Below, piece after piece: positions 5,858 through 13,278 of a DNA stretch of 17,824 bases. The stretch spans positions 1 to 17,824 of the forward strand of contig CAJYKY010000203.1 in NCBI GenBank assembly GCA_913775005.1. Reading direction: 5' to 3'. Under the pieces are notes generated by a model. It worked only from the letters and a program-made list of their open reading frames with translations. It did not search any database and was not told where the DNA came from. This stretch comes from an uncultured Achromobacter sp. (GTDB lineage: Bacteria > Pseudomonadota > Gammaproteobacteria > Burkholderiales > Burkholderiaceae_B). How positions within the stretch are numbered: the stretch's first letter is position 1; each line of letters opens with the position of its first letter. The translations under genes and the position numbers were made by a program.

Positions 5858-7285
5858 ATGACCAACGGCACCACCCTGCTAGACGCGTTGACCCAGAGCC
5901 TGGGCGCCGACGCCATCCTTCATTCCGAGGCCGACACCGCCGGCTACACCGAAGACTGGCGCGGCCGGTACAAGGGGCCGGCGCTGTGCGTCGCCTTACC
6001 CGGCAACACGCAGCAGGTGGCCGACATCGTGCGTCTGTGCAACGCGTACGCTACCCCCGTGCTGCCACAAGGCGGCAACACCAGCCTGTGCGGCGGCGCC
6101 GTGCCTGCCGCTGAGGGCACGCCCCCGGTGATCGTCAACCTGGCGCGCATGCGCCGCGTACGGCGCGTGGACGCCGCTAACAATTCCATGGAAGTCGAAG
6201 CGGGCTGCGTACTCGCCACCGTGCAGGAGGCCGCCGCTGCCGAAGGCCGCCTGTACCCGATCAGCCTGGGCGCCGAAGGCTCTTGCCAGATCGGTGGCAC
6301 CATCGCCACCAACGCCGGCGGCACGGGCGTGCTGCGCTACGGCAACACGCGCGACAACATCCTTGGCCTGGAAGTGGTGCTGCCCGACGGCGCCATCTGG
6401 AATGGCCTGACGGCACTGCGCAAGAACAACACGGGCTTTGACCTCAAGCACTTGTTCATCGGCGCCGAAGGCACGATGGGTATCGTCACCGCCGCCGTAT
6501 TGAAGCTGCATCCGCTGCCCACCGACCACGCCGTCGCGTGGCTGGCCCCGGACAGTCCACAGGCCGCGCTGGACATCCTGGGCCTGTTCCAGCGCGCCTG
6601 CGGCTCGCGCCTGTCGGCGTTCGAGATGATCGACAGCAACCAGCTCGACATCGTGATGGCGCATGTGCCAGGCCGCAAGAACCCGCTGGCGGGCACGTAC
6701 CCGTGGCATGTGCTGGTGGAACTTTCCGACACCGGCAGCGGCGTGCAATTGCAGGATCTGCTGCAACAGATTCTGGAACAAGCGTCTGATCTTGGCCTGC
6801 TGCACGACGCAGTTGTAGCCAGCAACGACAGCCAGCGCGCTGCTCTCTGGGAGGTACGCCACAGTGTCTCCGAAGGCAACAAGAAGGCCGGCGTGGGCCT
6901 GACCACCGATAGCGCCGTGCCGGTGTCCAGCGTGCCCCGCTTCATCGAAGAAGCCACCGCGGCCGTGCGGCGCCTGGTTCCTGAATTGCCGGCGCTGATC
7001 GTGGCGCATCTGGGCGATGGCAACGTGCATTTCATTCCCTTCTTCACGTTCGATGCGTGGAATGCGCTGCCCGACCGCGACGCGATGGCCGCCAGCATCC
7101 GCCGCGCCGTCAACGACGTTGCCGACGCGCTGGGCGGCACCTTCAGCGCCGAGCACGGCGTGGGCCGCACGTCGCTGGCCGAGATGGCGCACTACAAGTC
7201 GCCCATCGAACTGGCCATGATGCGCACGCTGAAATCCGCGTTCGATCCCGCCAACCTGTTCAACCCCGGCCGCTTGCTGCCTTGA
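5858..7285 (+). CDS. FAD-linked D-2-hydroxyacid dehydrogenase (GlcD/D2HGDH-like)
   Basis: 475 aa. The N-terminal PCMH-type FAD domain (about 38-220) shows VLPQGGNTSLCGG (68-80), GSCQIGGTIATNAGG (141-155) and FIGAEGTMGIVT (200-211). The C-terminal FAD-oxidase domain has HLGDGNVHF (384-392), EHGVGRTS (432-439) and the family ending FDPANLFNPGR (462-472). By analogy with D-2-hydroxyglutarate dehydrogenase, His384, His391 and Glu432 would bind a divalent metal that holds the substrate's hydroxyacid group. The family oxidises D-2-hydroxyacids (lactate, glycolate, 2-hydroxyglutarate) to 2-oxoacids, passing electrons to a carrier. The substrate here is not predictable. It is first in a five-gene operon whose last gene is a 2-oxoacid-type aldolase, so it probably supplies that enzyme. 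There is no Fe-S (GlcF-like) partner or domain. Confidence 0.93.
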   Translation: MTNGTTLLDALTQSLGADAILHSEADTAGYTEDWRGRYKGPALCVALPGNTQQVADIVRLCNAYATPVLPQGGNTSLCGGAVPAAEGTPPVIVNLARMRRVRRVDAANNSMEVEAGCVLATVQEAAAAEGRLYPISLGAEGSCQIGGTIATNAGGTGVLRYGNTRDNILGLEVVLPDGAIWNGLTALRKNNTGFDLKHLFIGAEGTMGIVTAAVLKLHPLPTDHAVAWLAPDSPQAALDILGLFQRACGSRLSAFEMIDSNQLDIVMAHVPGRKNPLAGTYPWHVLVELSDTGSGVQLQDLLQQILEQASDLGLLHDAVVASNDSQRAALWEVRHSVSEGNKKAGVGLTTDSAVPVSSVPRFIEEATAAVRRLVPELPALIVAHLGDGNVHFIPFFTFDAWNALPDRDAMAASIRRAVNDVADALGGTFSAEHGVGRTSLAEMAHYKSPIELAMMRTLKSAFDPANLFNPGRLLP

Positions 7286-7341
7286 GCCTCGCCCGTCCTT
7301 CACCGAATTGCCGTCATCGACCCGACCCAGAGGAGTCTTCC

Positions 7342-8424
7342 ATGAAATCAACCTCGCACAATGCTTCGCGCCGCAGCGCGCTGAAAACCGTGGCCGCCGC
7401 CGCCTCCGCGTTGGCCATGCCCATGATCTGGACGCCATCGCGCGCAGCCACAAAGCGCATCGTGGTGCGCGATGACGGCGGTATCTACAGCAAGGCGTAC
7501 GGCGCCGTGTTCTATAAGCCCTTCTCGGAAGCCACCGGCATCCAGGTGGTGGGCGTGCAGGCCAACGCCGAACCAACCGCGCAAATCCGCAGCATGGTCG
7601 ACACCGGCAACTACACCTGGGACATGGCCAAGATCAGTCAGCCCGCGATCTTGATGCTGACCGAAGGCGGCAAGGTCTATCTGGAAAAGCACGGCCTGGA
7701 ATCCGACCCTGTCATCGCCACCATTCCCAAGCAATACATGTCGCCGTACGGCGTGGGCAACAACGTCTACACGACGGTGCTGGCCTACCGCACGGACGCG
7801 TTCAAGGGCCGCCGCGCCCCCGCGTCGTGGGCCGACTTCTGGAACGTGAAAGACATCCCCGGCCGCCGTGGCCTGCGCAAGCATCCGTTTGACACCATCG
7901 AAGAAGCGCTGATGGCCGATGGCGTACCGACCGACAAGGTCTACCCCTGCGACATCGACCGCGCGCTGGCCAGCCTGGACAAGATCAAACCATCGGTCGA
8001 CGTGTGGTGGAACACCGGCGCGCAGGTCGAACAGATGCTGGGATCGGGCGAAGTGGACATGATCGCCACCTGGGTATCGCGCGCGCAATCGGCGATTGCC
8101 AACGGCGCCCCGGTGCAGATCGTGTGGGACCAGAACATCTGGGGCTGCGACAACTGGGCCATTCTGAAGGGCACGCCCAACGCCGACGCATGCCGTGAGT
8201 TCATCAAGTTTGCGTCTGATCCCAAGCGCCAGGCCGCGCTGGTCGAATACTTCGCCGCAGGTGTCACGCAGCCGGCCGCGTTCGACTACATCAAGGCCGA
8301 CGTGGCACGCAACTGCCCTACGCATCCCGACAACATGAAGACCGGCCTGCACATCAACGCCGCGTACTGGCTGGACAAGCAGCGTGACGTGCTGGAACGC
8401 TTTAACGGCTGGGTACTGAAGTAA
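7342..8424 (+). CDS. ABC transporter periplasmic solute-binding protein (PotD/SBP_bac_8-like)
   Basis: 360 aa. The start is the ATG at 7342, with GAGGAG 6 bases before it; the frame is open further upstream inside the dehydrogenase gene but that part is not protein-like. The N-terminus has SRRSALK (9-15) followed by a hydrophobic Ala-rich stretch to about residue 36, a likely Tat signal (Ala in place of Phe in the consensus). The mature protein has the two-lobed fold of polyamine/iron-type binding proteins: KRIVVRDDGGIYSKAY, YGVGNNVYTTVLAYRTDAF (136-154), PASWADFWNVKDIPGRRGLR (160-179) and WDQNIWGCDNWAILKGTPN (262-280). It captures the imported substrate in the periplasm for the ATPase and permease encoded next. 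Polyamines are only one possibility, since this family also binds carboxylates, opines, phosphonates and ferric iron. The gap to the dehydrogenase is 56 bp. Confidence 0.93.
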   Translation: MKSTSHNASRRSALKTVAAAASALAMPMIWTPSRAATKRIVVRDDGGIYSKAYGAVFYKPFSEATGIQVVGVQANAEPTAQIRSMVDTGNYTWDMAKISQPAILMLTEGGKVYLEKHGLESDPVIATIPKQYMSPYGVGNNVYTTVLAYRTDAFKGRRAPASWADFWNVKDIPGRRGLRKHPFDTIEEALMADGVPTDKVYPCDIDRALASLDKIKPSVDVWWNTGAQVEQMLGSGEVDMIATWVSRAQSAIANGAPVQIVWDQNIWGCDNWAILKGTPNADACREFIKFASDPKRQAALVEYFAAGVTQPAAFDYIKADVARNCPTHPDNMKTGLHINAAYWLDKQRDVLERFNGWVLK

Positions 8425-8433
8425 GTGAACACC

Positions 8434-9528
8434 ATGGCATCTTCGAATCTGCAAATCTCTGGCCTGGGCAAGCGCTATGGCGACTTCGTGGCGCTGGCGC
8501 CCACGCATCTGGACGTGGCGCGCGGCGAGTTCCTGACGCTACTGGGTCCGTCGGGCTCGGGCAAGACCACCTTGCTCAGCCTGATCGCGGGACTCGCGCA
8601 ACCAGACGAAGGCCGCGTGCTGATCGACGGGGCCGACGTCACTTACGGGGCGCCTTACGAACGCGACATCGGCATGGTGTTCCAGAACTACGCGCTGTTT
8701 CCGCACATGAGCATCGAAGAGAACATCGCGTTCCCGCTGAAGATGCGCAAGGTGCCAGCAGCCGAAGCGCGCCGCCGCGCGCACGAAGCGCTGGAGATGG
8801 TACGTCTGCCGCACGTGGCGACCCGCCTGCCGCGCGAACTGTCGGGCGGGCAGCAACAGCGCATCGCGCTGGCGCGTTGCATGGTCTACCGGCCCGCGAT
8901 CATTCTGATGGACGAGCCGCTGGGTGCGCTGGACAAGAAGCTGCGCGATCAGATGCAGCTGGAGATCAAGCGCATTCACCGCGAGCTGGGCACCACCATC
9001 GTCTACGTCACGCACGACCAGGAAGAAGCCATGACGATGTCCGATCGCATTTGCCTGATGAATGGCGGCGCGATCGAACAGCTGGGCACGCCGGCCGACC
9101 TGTACTTCCGTCCCCGCACGCTGTTTGTGGCCGACTTTCTGGGCGAATCGAACCTGCTTAAGGGCGAGGTCACGTCAGTCGACGGCGACACGCTGACGGT
9201 ACGGCTGGCCCATCAGGGCGTAACGGGGCAGGCGCTGTCCAATGGTTCCGCCATTCGCGCCGGCCAAGCTGTCACCGTGATGCTGCGCCCGCAGAATCTG
9301 CGCGTGTCGGCGAACGAGCCGGGCCTACCCCGGCCGGGCCTGACCGGCACCCTGCTGGATGTGATGGTGACGGGCAGCCTGACCAAGCTGTATCTGGATA
9401 CCGGCGTGGCCGACGCCGCGCCGATTGTGGTCGCCTATCCCACACAACGCGAGACCGAGCGATACGCCATCGGCCAGCCGCTGACGGTGCAATGGCAAGC
9501 CGCCGACGCCGTGGCCATTGCGGAGTGA
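8434..9528 (+). CDS. ABC transporter ATP-binding protein (PotA-like)
   Basis: 364 aa from the ATG at 8434. An in-frame GTG at 8425, directly after the upstream stop, would add three residues. All nucleotide-binding motifs are intact: Walker A GPSGSGKTT (38-46), Q-loop Gln84 in MVFQNYALFP, signature LSGGQQQR (136-143), Walker B IILMDEP (156-162), D-loop ALD and the switch His194 in VTHDQEEAM. Residues about 235-364 form a TOBE-type regulatory domain, as in PotA/FbpC importers. It is the cytosolic motor for the permease that follows. A 9-bp gap to the binding protein and a 4-bp gap to the permease indicate translational coupling. Confidence 0.96.
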   Translation: MASSNLQISGLGKRYGDFVALAPTHLDVARGEFLTLLGPSGSGKTTLLSLIAGLAQPDEGRVLIDGADVTYGAPYERDIGMVFQNYALFPHMSIEENIAFPLKMRKVPAAEARRRAHEALEMVRLPHVATRLPRELSGGQQQRIALARCMVYRPAIILMDEPLGALDKKLRDQMQLEIKRIHRELGTTIVYVTHDQEEAMTMSDRICLMNGGAIEQLGTPADLYFRPRTLFVADFLGESNLLKGEVTSVDGDTLTVRLAHQGVTGQALSNGSAIRAGQAVTVMLRPQNLRVSANEPGLPRPGLTGTLLDVMVTGSLTKLYLDTGVADAAPIVVAYPTQRETERYAIGQPLTVQWQAADAVAIAE

Positions 9529-9532
9529 ACGC

Positions 9533-11308
9533 ATGACTGCCCTTGCCCCTTCCAAAAAGCGCATGAGCGCAGGCCGGCGTCACTTGCTGATGGCGGCACC
9601 GCTCGTCATCCTGCTGCTGGTGCTGCTGATCTATCCGGTGGGCCAGCTGCTGCTCTTGAGCGTCTTCGGCGACCAAGGCTTCACGCTGTCTCAATATCAC
9701 CGGCTGTTCGAATCGTCGGTCTATGTGAACGTATTGCTGATCACGTTGAAGATCTCGTTATGGACGACGTTCTTTGCCGTGGTGGCAGGCTATCCCGTGG
9801 CCTACCTGATCTCCAGCTTGTCGGCCAAGCGCAAGACGTCGTTGCTGTTCTGGGTGCTGCTGTTGTTCTGGACCAGCTTCCTGGTGCGCACCTTTGCGTG
9901 GGTCGTGCTGTTGGGCCGCAATGGCGTGGTGAACCAGCTGCTGCAAGCGCTGGGCATCCTGGATGCGCCGGCCAACCTGCTCTACAACTTTGGCAGCGTG
10001 CTGGTGGGCATGGTGCATGCACTGATGCCGCTTGCGGTGCTGACCATGCTGTCTGTCATGGAAAACATCGATCGCAACCTGCCGCGCGCCGCCTCCACGC
10101 TGGGCGCGCGCCCGGGCACGGCGTTCTGGAAGATCTACTTCCCGCTGTCCATGCCCGGCGTGGCCGCAGCGGCCATCATGGTGTTCGTGACGGCCATCGG
10201 CTTTTTCATCACACCCGCGCTGCTGGGCGGACGCAAAGAGACGATGATCACGCAGATCATCATCGATCAGGTCCAGCAGACCATGAACTGGGAATTCGCC
10301 GGTGCCGTGTCGGTGCTGTTGCTGGTGGTGGTGCTGGTGGTGTTCGCCATCTACGACAAGGTGCTGGGCCTTTCCACAATGACGGGAGGCGCGTCGACCC
10401 GCGTGCGCACCTCGGGCCGCGACAGCCTGTCGCGCCGCGCGGGCGATGCGGTGCTGACAGTGCTGGCGAATGTGTCGGACGCGCTCTTTGCGCTGCTGCC
10501 CACGCGCATGAAGCGCTCGGTGTCGGGGACGGGACAATCGCGCACGTTGTGGTGGATCGTGCTGGGCATCCTGGCGTTTCTGTCGGCCCCCGCCTTCCTG
10601 ATGATCCCGCTGTCGTTCGACGCGGGTTCCGGGCTGACGTGGCCGCCCAAGGGCTTTTCGCTGCAATGGTACGAGCAGATGTTCACCTCGCCTGTATGGA
10701 TGCAGGCCATCACCCGCTCGCTGGTCGTGGGCGTGGGCACCGGCTTGCTGGCGATGCTGATCGGCACGCCCGCCGCCTTCCTGCTCGTGCGCGCCAACAT
10801 GCGCGGCAAGTCGGCGATGCTGGCCTTTGTGCTGTCGCCCATCGTGGTGCCGCGCATGATCATCGCGGTAGGTATGTTCTATTTCTTCGCCCGCGTTGGG
10901 CTGGTGGGTTCGACCATCGGCCTGATTCTTGCGCACACCGTGGTGGCCGTACCGTACGTGGTCATCACGATGATGGCGGTGCTGCGCAACTACGACACGC
11001 GCCTGGACCTGGCCGCGCAAAGCCTGGGCGCTGGTCCGTGGGCCACGCTGCGCTTTGTCACGTTCCCGATCCTGGGTGCGGGCTTGATGTCGTCGTTCCT
11101 GTTTGCGTTTGCGACCTCGTTCGATGAGCTGACGATCGCGCTGTTCGCCTCGGGCGGATTAAACGCCACGCTGCCCAAGCAGTTCTGGGACGAAGTGACG
11201 TTGCAGATTTCCCCGGTGATTGCCGCCGTTTCCACCTGCCTGTTCATTTTCATTGCCGCGCTGATCTGGCTGGCTGACCGGCTGCGCCGCCGCAGCCTGG
11301 CCAGCTGA
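9533..11308 (+). CDS. Fused double ABC permease (PotB-PotC-like in one chain)
   Basis: 591 aa, about twice the length of a single PotB or PotC subunit. The start is the ATG at 9533: GGAG lies 7 bases upstream and overlaps the ATPase stop. Two complete BPD_transp_1 halves are visible. The first (about 20-275) has its EAA loop at 187-204 (ASTLGARPGTAFWKIYFP). The second (about 338-585) has its EAA loop at 495-512 (AQSLGAGPWATLRFVTFP). Each half starts with a hydrophobic anchor and has five to six further helices. A basic, Ser/Thr/Gly-rich linker at about 280-337 joins them and carries no internal stop. Each EAA loop docks one ATPase monomer, so one chain plus two ATPases would complete the importer. 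This layout is known in iron (FbpB/SfuB) and thiamine (ThiP) systems and in some polyamine-type systems. Confidence 0.94.
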   Translation: MTALAPSKKRMSAGRRHLLMAAPLVILLLVLLIYPVGQLLLLSVFGDQGFTLSQYHRLFESSVYVNVLLITLKISLWTTFFAVVAGYPVAYLISSLSAKRKTSLLFWVLLLFWTSFLVRTFAWVVLLGRNGVVNQLLQALGILDAPANLLYNFGSVLVGMVHALMPLAVLTMLSVMENIDRNLPRAASTLGARPGTAFWKIYFPLSMPGVAAAAIMVFVTAIGFFITPALLGGRKETMITQIIIDQVQQTMNWEFAGAVSVLLLVVVLVVFAIYDKVLGLSTMTGGASTRVRTSGRDSLSRRAGDAVLTVLANVSDALFALLPTRMKRSVSGTGQSRTLWWIVLGILAFLSAPAFLMIPLSFDAGSGLTWPPKGFSLQWYEQMFTSPVWMQAITRSLVVGVGTGLLAMLIGTPAAFLLVRANMRGKSAMLAFVLSPIVVPRMIIAVGMFYFFARVGLVGSTIGLILAHTVVAVPYVVITMMAVLRNYDTRLDLAAQSLGAGPWATLRFVTFPILGAGLMSSFLFAFATSFDELTIALFASGGLNATLPKQFWDEVTLQISPVIAAVSTCLFIFIAALIWLADRLRRRSLAS

Positions 11309-11345
11309 AATCGATGCGCCTGATTGATTCTCTAGGAAGTCCAAT

Positions 11346-12254
11346 ATGCTGAACGCTACCCAACTACGCGGCGTGTTTCCCGCGATTCCGACGCCGGTTC
11401 ACGCCGACGACACCATCAACGTTCCGGCCGCCAAGTCGCTGATCGCCTATCTGCTCAAGCAAGGCATCGACGGCATCGTACCGCTGGGCGGCACGGGCGA
11501 ATACGGCGCGCTGGCCCGCGCCGAACGCATCCGCATGTGCGAGTTGACCGTGGAGTCTGTGGAGCGCCGTGTGCCCGTGATCCCTGGCGTGCTGGACCCC
11601 GGCTTTCATGACGCGCTGCAAGCCGGCAAGGAATTCGCCCAGGCCGGCGCCGATGCGCTGATGGTGCTGACGCCCTACTACACAACGCCCACGCAAGCGG
11701 GCATTCGTGACTACTTCCTGCGCTACGCGGACGAGTCGCCGCTGCCCGTGATGATCTACGAAATTCCGTACCGCACCCGCATCGCGATTGCGCCGGAAGT
11801 GCTGCACGAACTGTCGCGCCATCCGAACATCATCGGCATGAAGGCGTGCAACACCGACATGTACCACTTCCTGCGCACGGTTGCGGGCGTGGATGAATCG
11901 TTTGCGGTGTTCAGCGGTGAAGACACGCTGTTGCCCGTGCAATTGGCGGCGGGCGCGCGGGGCGGCATCGTGGTCACGGCCAGCCTGCTGCCGACGGCGT
12001 GGCGCAAGGTGTACGCGCTGGCGTCCGAAGGTCGCACGAAGGAGTCGATGGAACTGCACCGCCGTCTGATCCCGCTGATGAACCTGGCGTTTGCAGAAAC
12101 CAACCCGGGTCCGATGAAAGCGGTAATGGACATGATTGGCGTGAACGCGCCGGAGGTGTTGGACCCGCTGGTCGCGCCCGCCGACGGCTTGCAGGCGGCG
12201 TTGCGCAAGGAACTGGCGCCGTTGCTGCGCGAGTTCGAAGGGATAGCCGGCTAA
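11346..12254 (+). CDS. DapA/NAL-family class I aldolase-lyase (not canonical DapA)
   Basis: 302 aa TIM barrel. AGGAAG 8 bases before the ATG supports the start. Comparison with E. coli DapA, recalled from memory with a constant +5 offset, gives the Schiff-base lysine Lys166 in IIGMKACNT, the proton-relay Tyr138 and carboxylate-binding Arg143 in IYEIPYRT, and Tyr112 in TPYYTTPTQAG. ETNPGPMKAVM (251-261) is the usual C-terminal motif. The DapA GTTGES loop is GGTGEY here, so Thr44 is replaced by Gly49, and Asn134 is replaced by Glu139. The enzyme should still form a Schiff base with pyruvate or a 2-oxoacid, but loss of the Thr relay argues against lysine biosynthesis. Aldolases, dehydratases and deaminases of sugar acids or hydroxyproline intermediates all occur in this family. 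As the last gene of the operon it probably processes the 2-oxoacid made by the first enzyme. Confidence 0.92.
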   Translation: MLNATQLRGVFPAIPTPVHADDTINVPAAKSLIAYLLKQGIDGIVPLGGTGEYGALARAERIRMCELTVESVERRVPVIPGVLDPGFHDALQAGKEFAQAGADALMVLTPYYTTPTQAGIRDYFLRYADESPLPVMIYEIPYRTRIAIAPEVLHELSRHPNIIGMKACNTDMYHFLRTVAGVDESFAVFSGEDTLLPVQLAAGARGGIVVTASLLPTAWRKVYALASEGRTKESMELHRRLIPLMNLAFAETNPGPMKAVMDMIGVNAPEVLDPLVAPADGLQAALRKELAPLLREFEGIAG

Positions 12255-12258
12255 AAGC

Positions 12259-12290
12259 GCGCGCGGCCGGCCCTGGCGCCGGCCGCGTGC
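12259..12290. terminator. GC-rich hairpin between convergent operon and iclR
   Basis: CGCGGCCGGC (12262-12271) pairs perfectly with GCCGGCCGCG (12278-12287) around a 6-nt loop. Three further pairs (one G-T) extend the stem to 13 bp. It fills the 42-bp gap between the two convergent stop codons and could act in both directions, but neither side has a T-run, so it may work with Rho or by stabilising RNA ends. Confidence 0.6.
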
Positions 12291-12296
12291 TGCTGC

Positions 12297-13154
12297 CTAG
12301 CGGGAATAAGCCGAGAACTTGGACTTGGAAATCGACGTTGCCGCCACTTGCACATGCGGCGCCAACTCGGCCTCCACCCGCGCCACGGTCCAGCGCGTAG
12401 TCGGCACCGAAATATTGATGGCCGCCACCGCCAACCCGCGGTGATCGGTCACGGGCGCCGCGACCGAGATATCACCCAGCACCGTTTCGTTCACGATGAT
12501 GGCGTAGCCCTTCTCGGCCACGCGCTGAACGCGTTCCAGCAGCTTGTCGGCGTCTACCTCGGTGTAGGGCGTGATGGGTTCCAGCCGGGTCTGCGCAAGG
12601 ATCTCGCGGCGATGCTCGTCCGACAGTCGCGACAGGATCGCCGTACCGGACGCCGTAAAAAACGCAGGCAGGCGGCTGCCCACCGCAATATCCACGTTCA
12701 CCAGATGATGGCCGGGAAAGCGCGCCACGAACACGATCTCGTGGCCGTCCAGCTCTTGCAGGTTCGTGGTTTCGCCCAGCGTGCGGCTGATGTCCAGCAG
12801 ATATGGCGAGGCTTTGTCGATCAGTTCGTTCGCGCGCACATAGTTGTACGAAAACTGAAGCACCTTGGGCGTGAGCCCGTAATTGCGCGTGTCGGGAATC
12901 CGGCGCAGGTAGCCCAGCGTTTCCAGCGTATACACCAGGCGCTGCGTTGCGCTTCGGTCCAAGCCCGACGCGCGGGCGATATCTGCCAGCGTCATGTGAC
13001 GGCGCGCGCCATCGAACGCATGCAACACCTGAAAGGCTTTTTCCGTAGAGCCGACAAACAGCGACGACCGGGTCTCGGTCGGCTGCGGAGTTTCGGTGTC
13101 GTCAGGGGGGGATTTGCGCACGGGTATGGCCTGTTCGAGTTCTAGAGATGCCAC
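12297..13154 (-). CDS. IclR family transcriptional regulator
   Basis: 285 aa with a GTG start at 13154. There is no internal Met before the HTH, and no clear ribosome site. The first 33 residues are polar and Pro/Thr-rich. The winged helix (36-98) reads STEKAFQVLHAF, MTLADIARASGLDRSATQRL and LETLGYLRR. The effector domain (about 112-275) shows ELDGHEIVFVARFPG, RLPAFFTASGTAILSRLSDE, GYAIIVNETVLGDISVAAPV and AVAAINISVP, the standard IclR ligand pocket. IclR proteins sense catabolic intermediates and control neighbouring catabolic operons. This one is convergent with the five-gene operon and shares an upstream AT-rich motif with it, so it probably controls the operon and itself. The dioxygenase gene lies upstream on the same strand with a 124-bp gap, enough for a separate promoter. 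Confidence 0.93.
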   Translation of the reverse strand: MASLELEQAIPVRKSPPDDTETPQPTETRSSLFVGSTEKAFQVLHAFDGARRHMTLADIARASGLDRSATQRLVYTLETLGYLRRIPDTRNYGLTPKVLQFSYNYVRANELIDKASPYLLDISRTLGETTNLQELDGHEIVFVARFPGHHLVNVDIAVGSRLPAFFTASGTAILSRLSDEHRREILAQTRLEPITPYTEVDADKLLERVQRVAEKGYAIIVNETVLGDISVAAPVTDHRGLAVAAINISVPTTRWTVARVEAELAPHVQVAATSISKSKFSAYSR

Positions 13155-13202
13155 GCAAGAATCATCGCGAACGGGATTTGCCGACCACGATTTCGCGAAC
13201 TG

Positions 13203-13245
13203 CGCTTAATTTAATTGTAATTCAATTACTAATAGCAGATATCAA
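13203..13245 (-). promoter_or_regulatory. iclR promoter with dyad similar to the operon operator
   Basis: TAATTG (13212-13217) and CAATTA (13223-13228) form a dyad with a 5-nt spacer. On the reverse strand TTGATA (13245-13240), a 5 of 6 match to the -35 consensus, is followed after 17 bases by AATTAC (13222-13217), a weak -10 lying inside the dyad. The reverse strand from 13227 to 13203 matches the operon upstream segment 5751-5775 at 19 of 25 positions, including an 8-base identity, AATTGAAT. Autoregulation by IclR is inferred. Confidence 0.5.
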
Positions 13246-13278
13246 TCACTTCTTGAGATCCCGTGCGTTCCCGCTGCA

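Noticed and set aside
5996..7576. Long open frame of 526 codons on the minus strand, opposite the dehydrogenase and binding-protein genes
   Set aside because: It is the antisense image of strongly coding plus-strand genes. Its translation is rich in Arg, His, Gln and Ala with no recognisable domain, as expected from GC-rich DNA.
9758..11127. Long open frames on both strands across the permease gene (420 codons minus, 455 codons plus in another frame)
   Set aside because: The permease frame has clear membrane helices and two EAA loops. The other frames give low-complexity His/Arg/Gly/Ala sequence without domains.
7342..11308. Firm assignment as a spermidine/putrescine (potABCD) importer
   Set aside because: The similarity is to the broad PotA/PotD superfamily. 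The fused permease and the enzyme neighbours do not fit polyamine use, so the substrate is left open.
4836..12254. proC plus the DapA-like gene as a hydroxyproline-degradation cluster
   Set aside because: No proline racemase/epimerase, D-hydroxyproline dehydrogenase subunits or oxoglutarate-semialdehyde dehydrogenase is present. proC is on the opposite strand and looks like the biosynthetic housekeeping gene.
11346..12254. Calling this gene dapA (lysine biosynthesis)
   Set aside because: The first catalytic Thr of the GTTGES loop is Gly, and the gene sits in a transport/catabolic operon.
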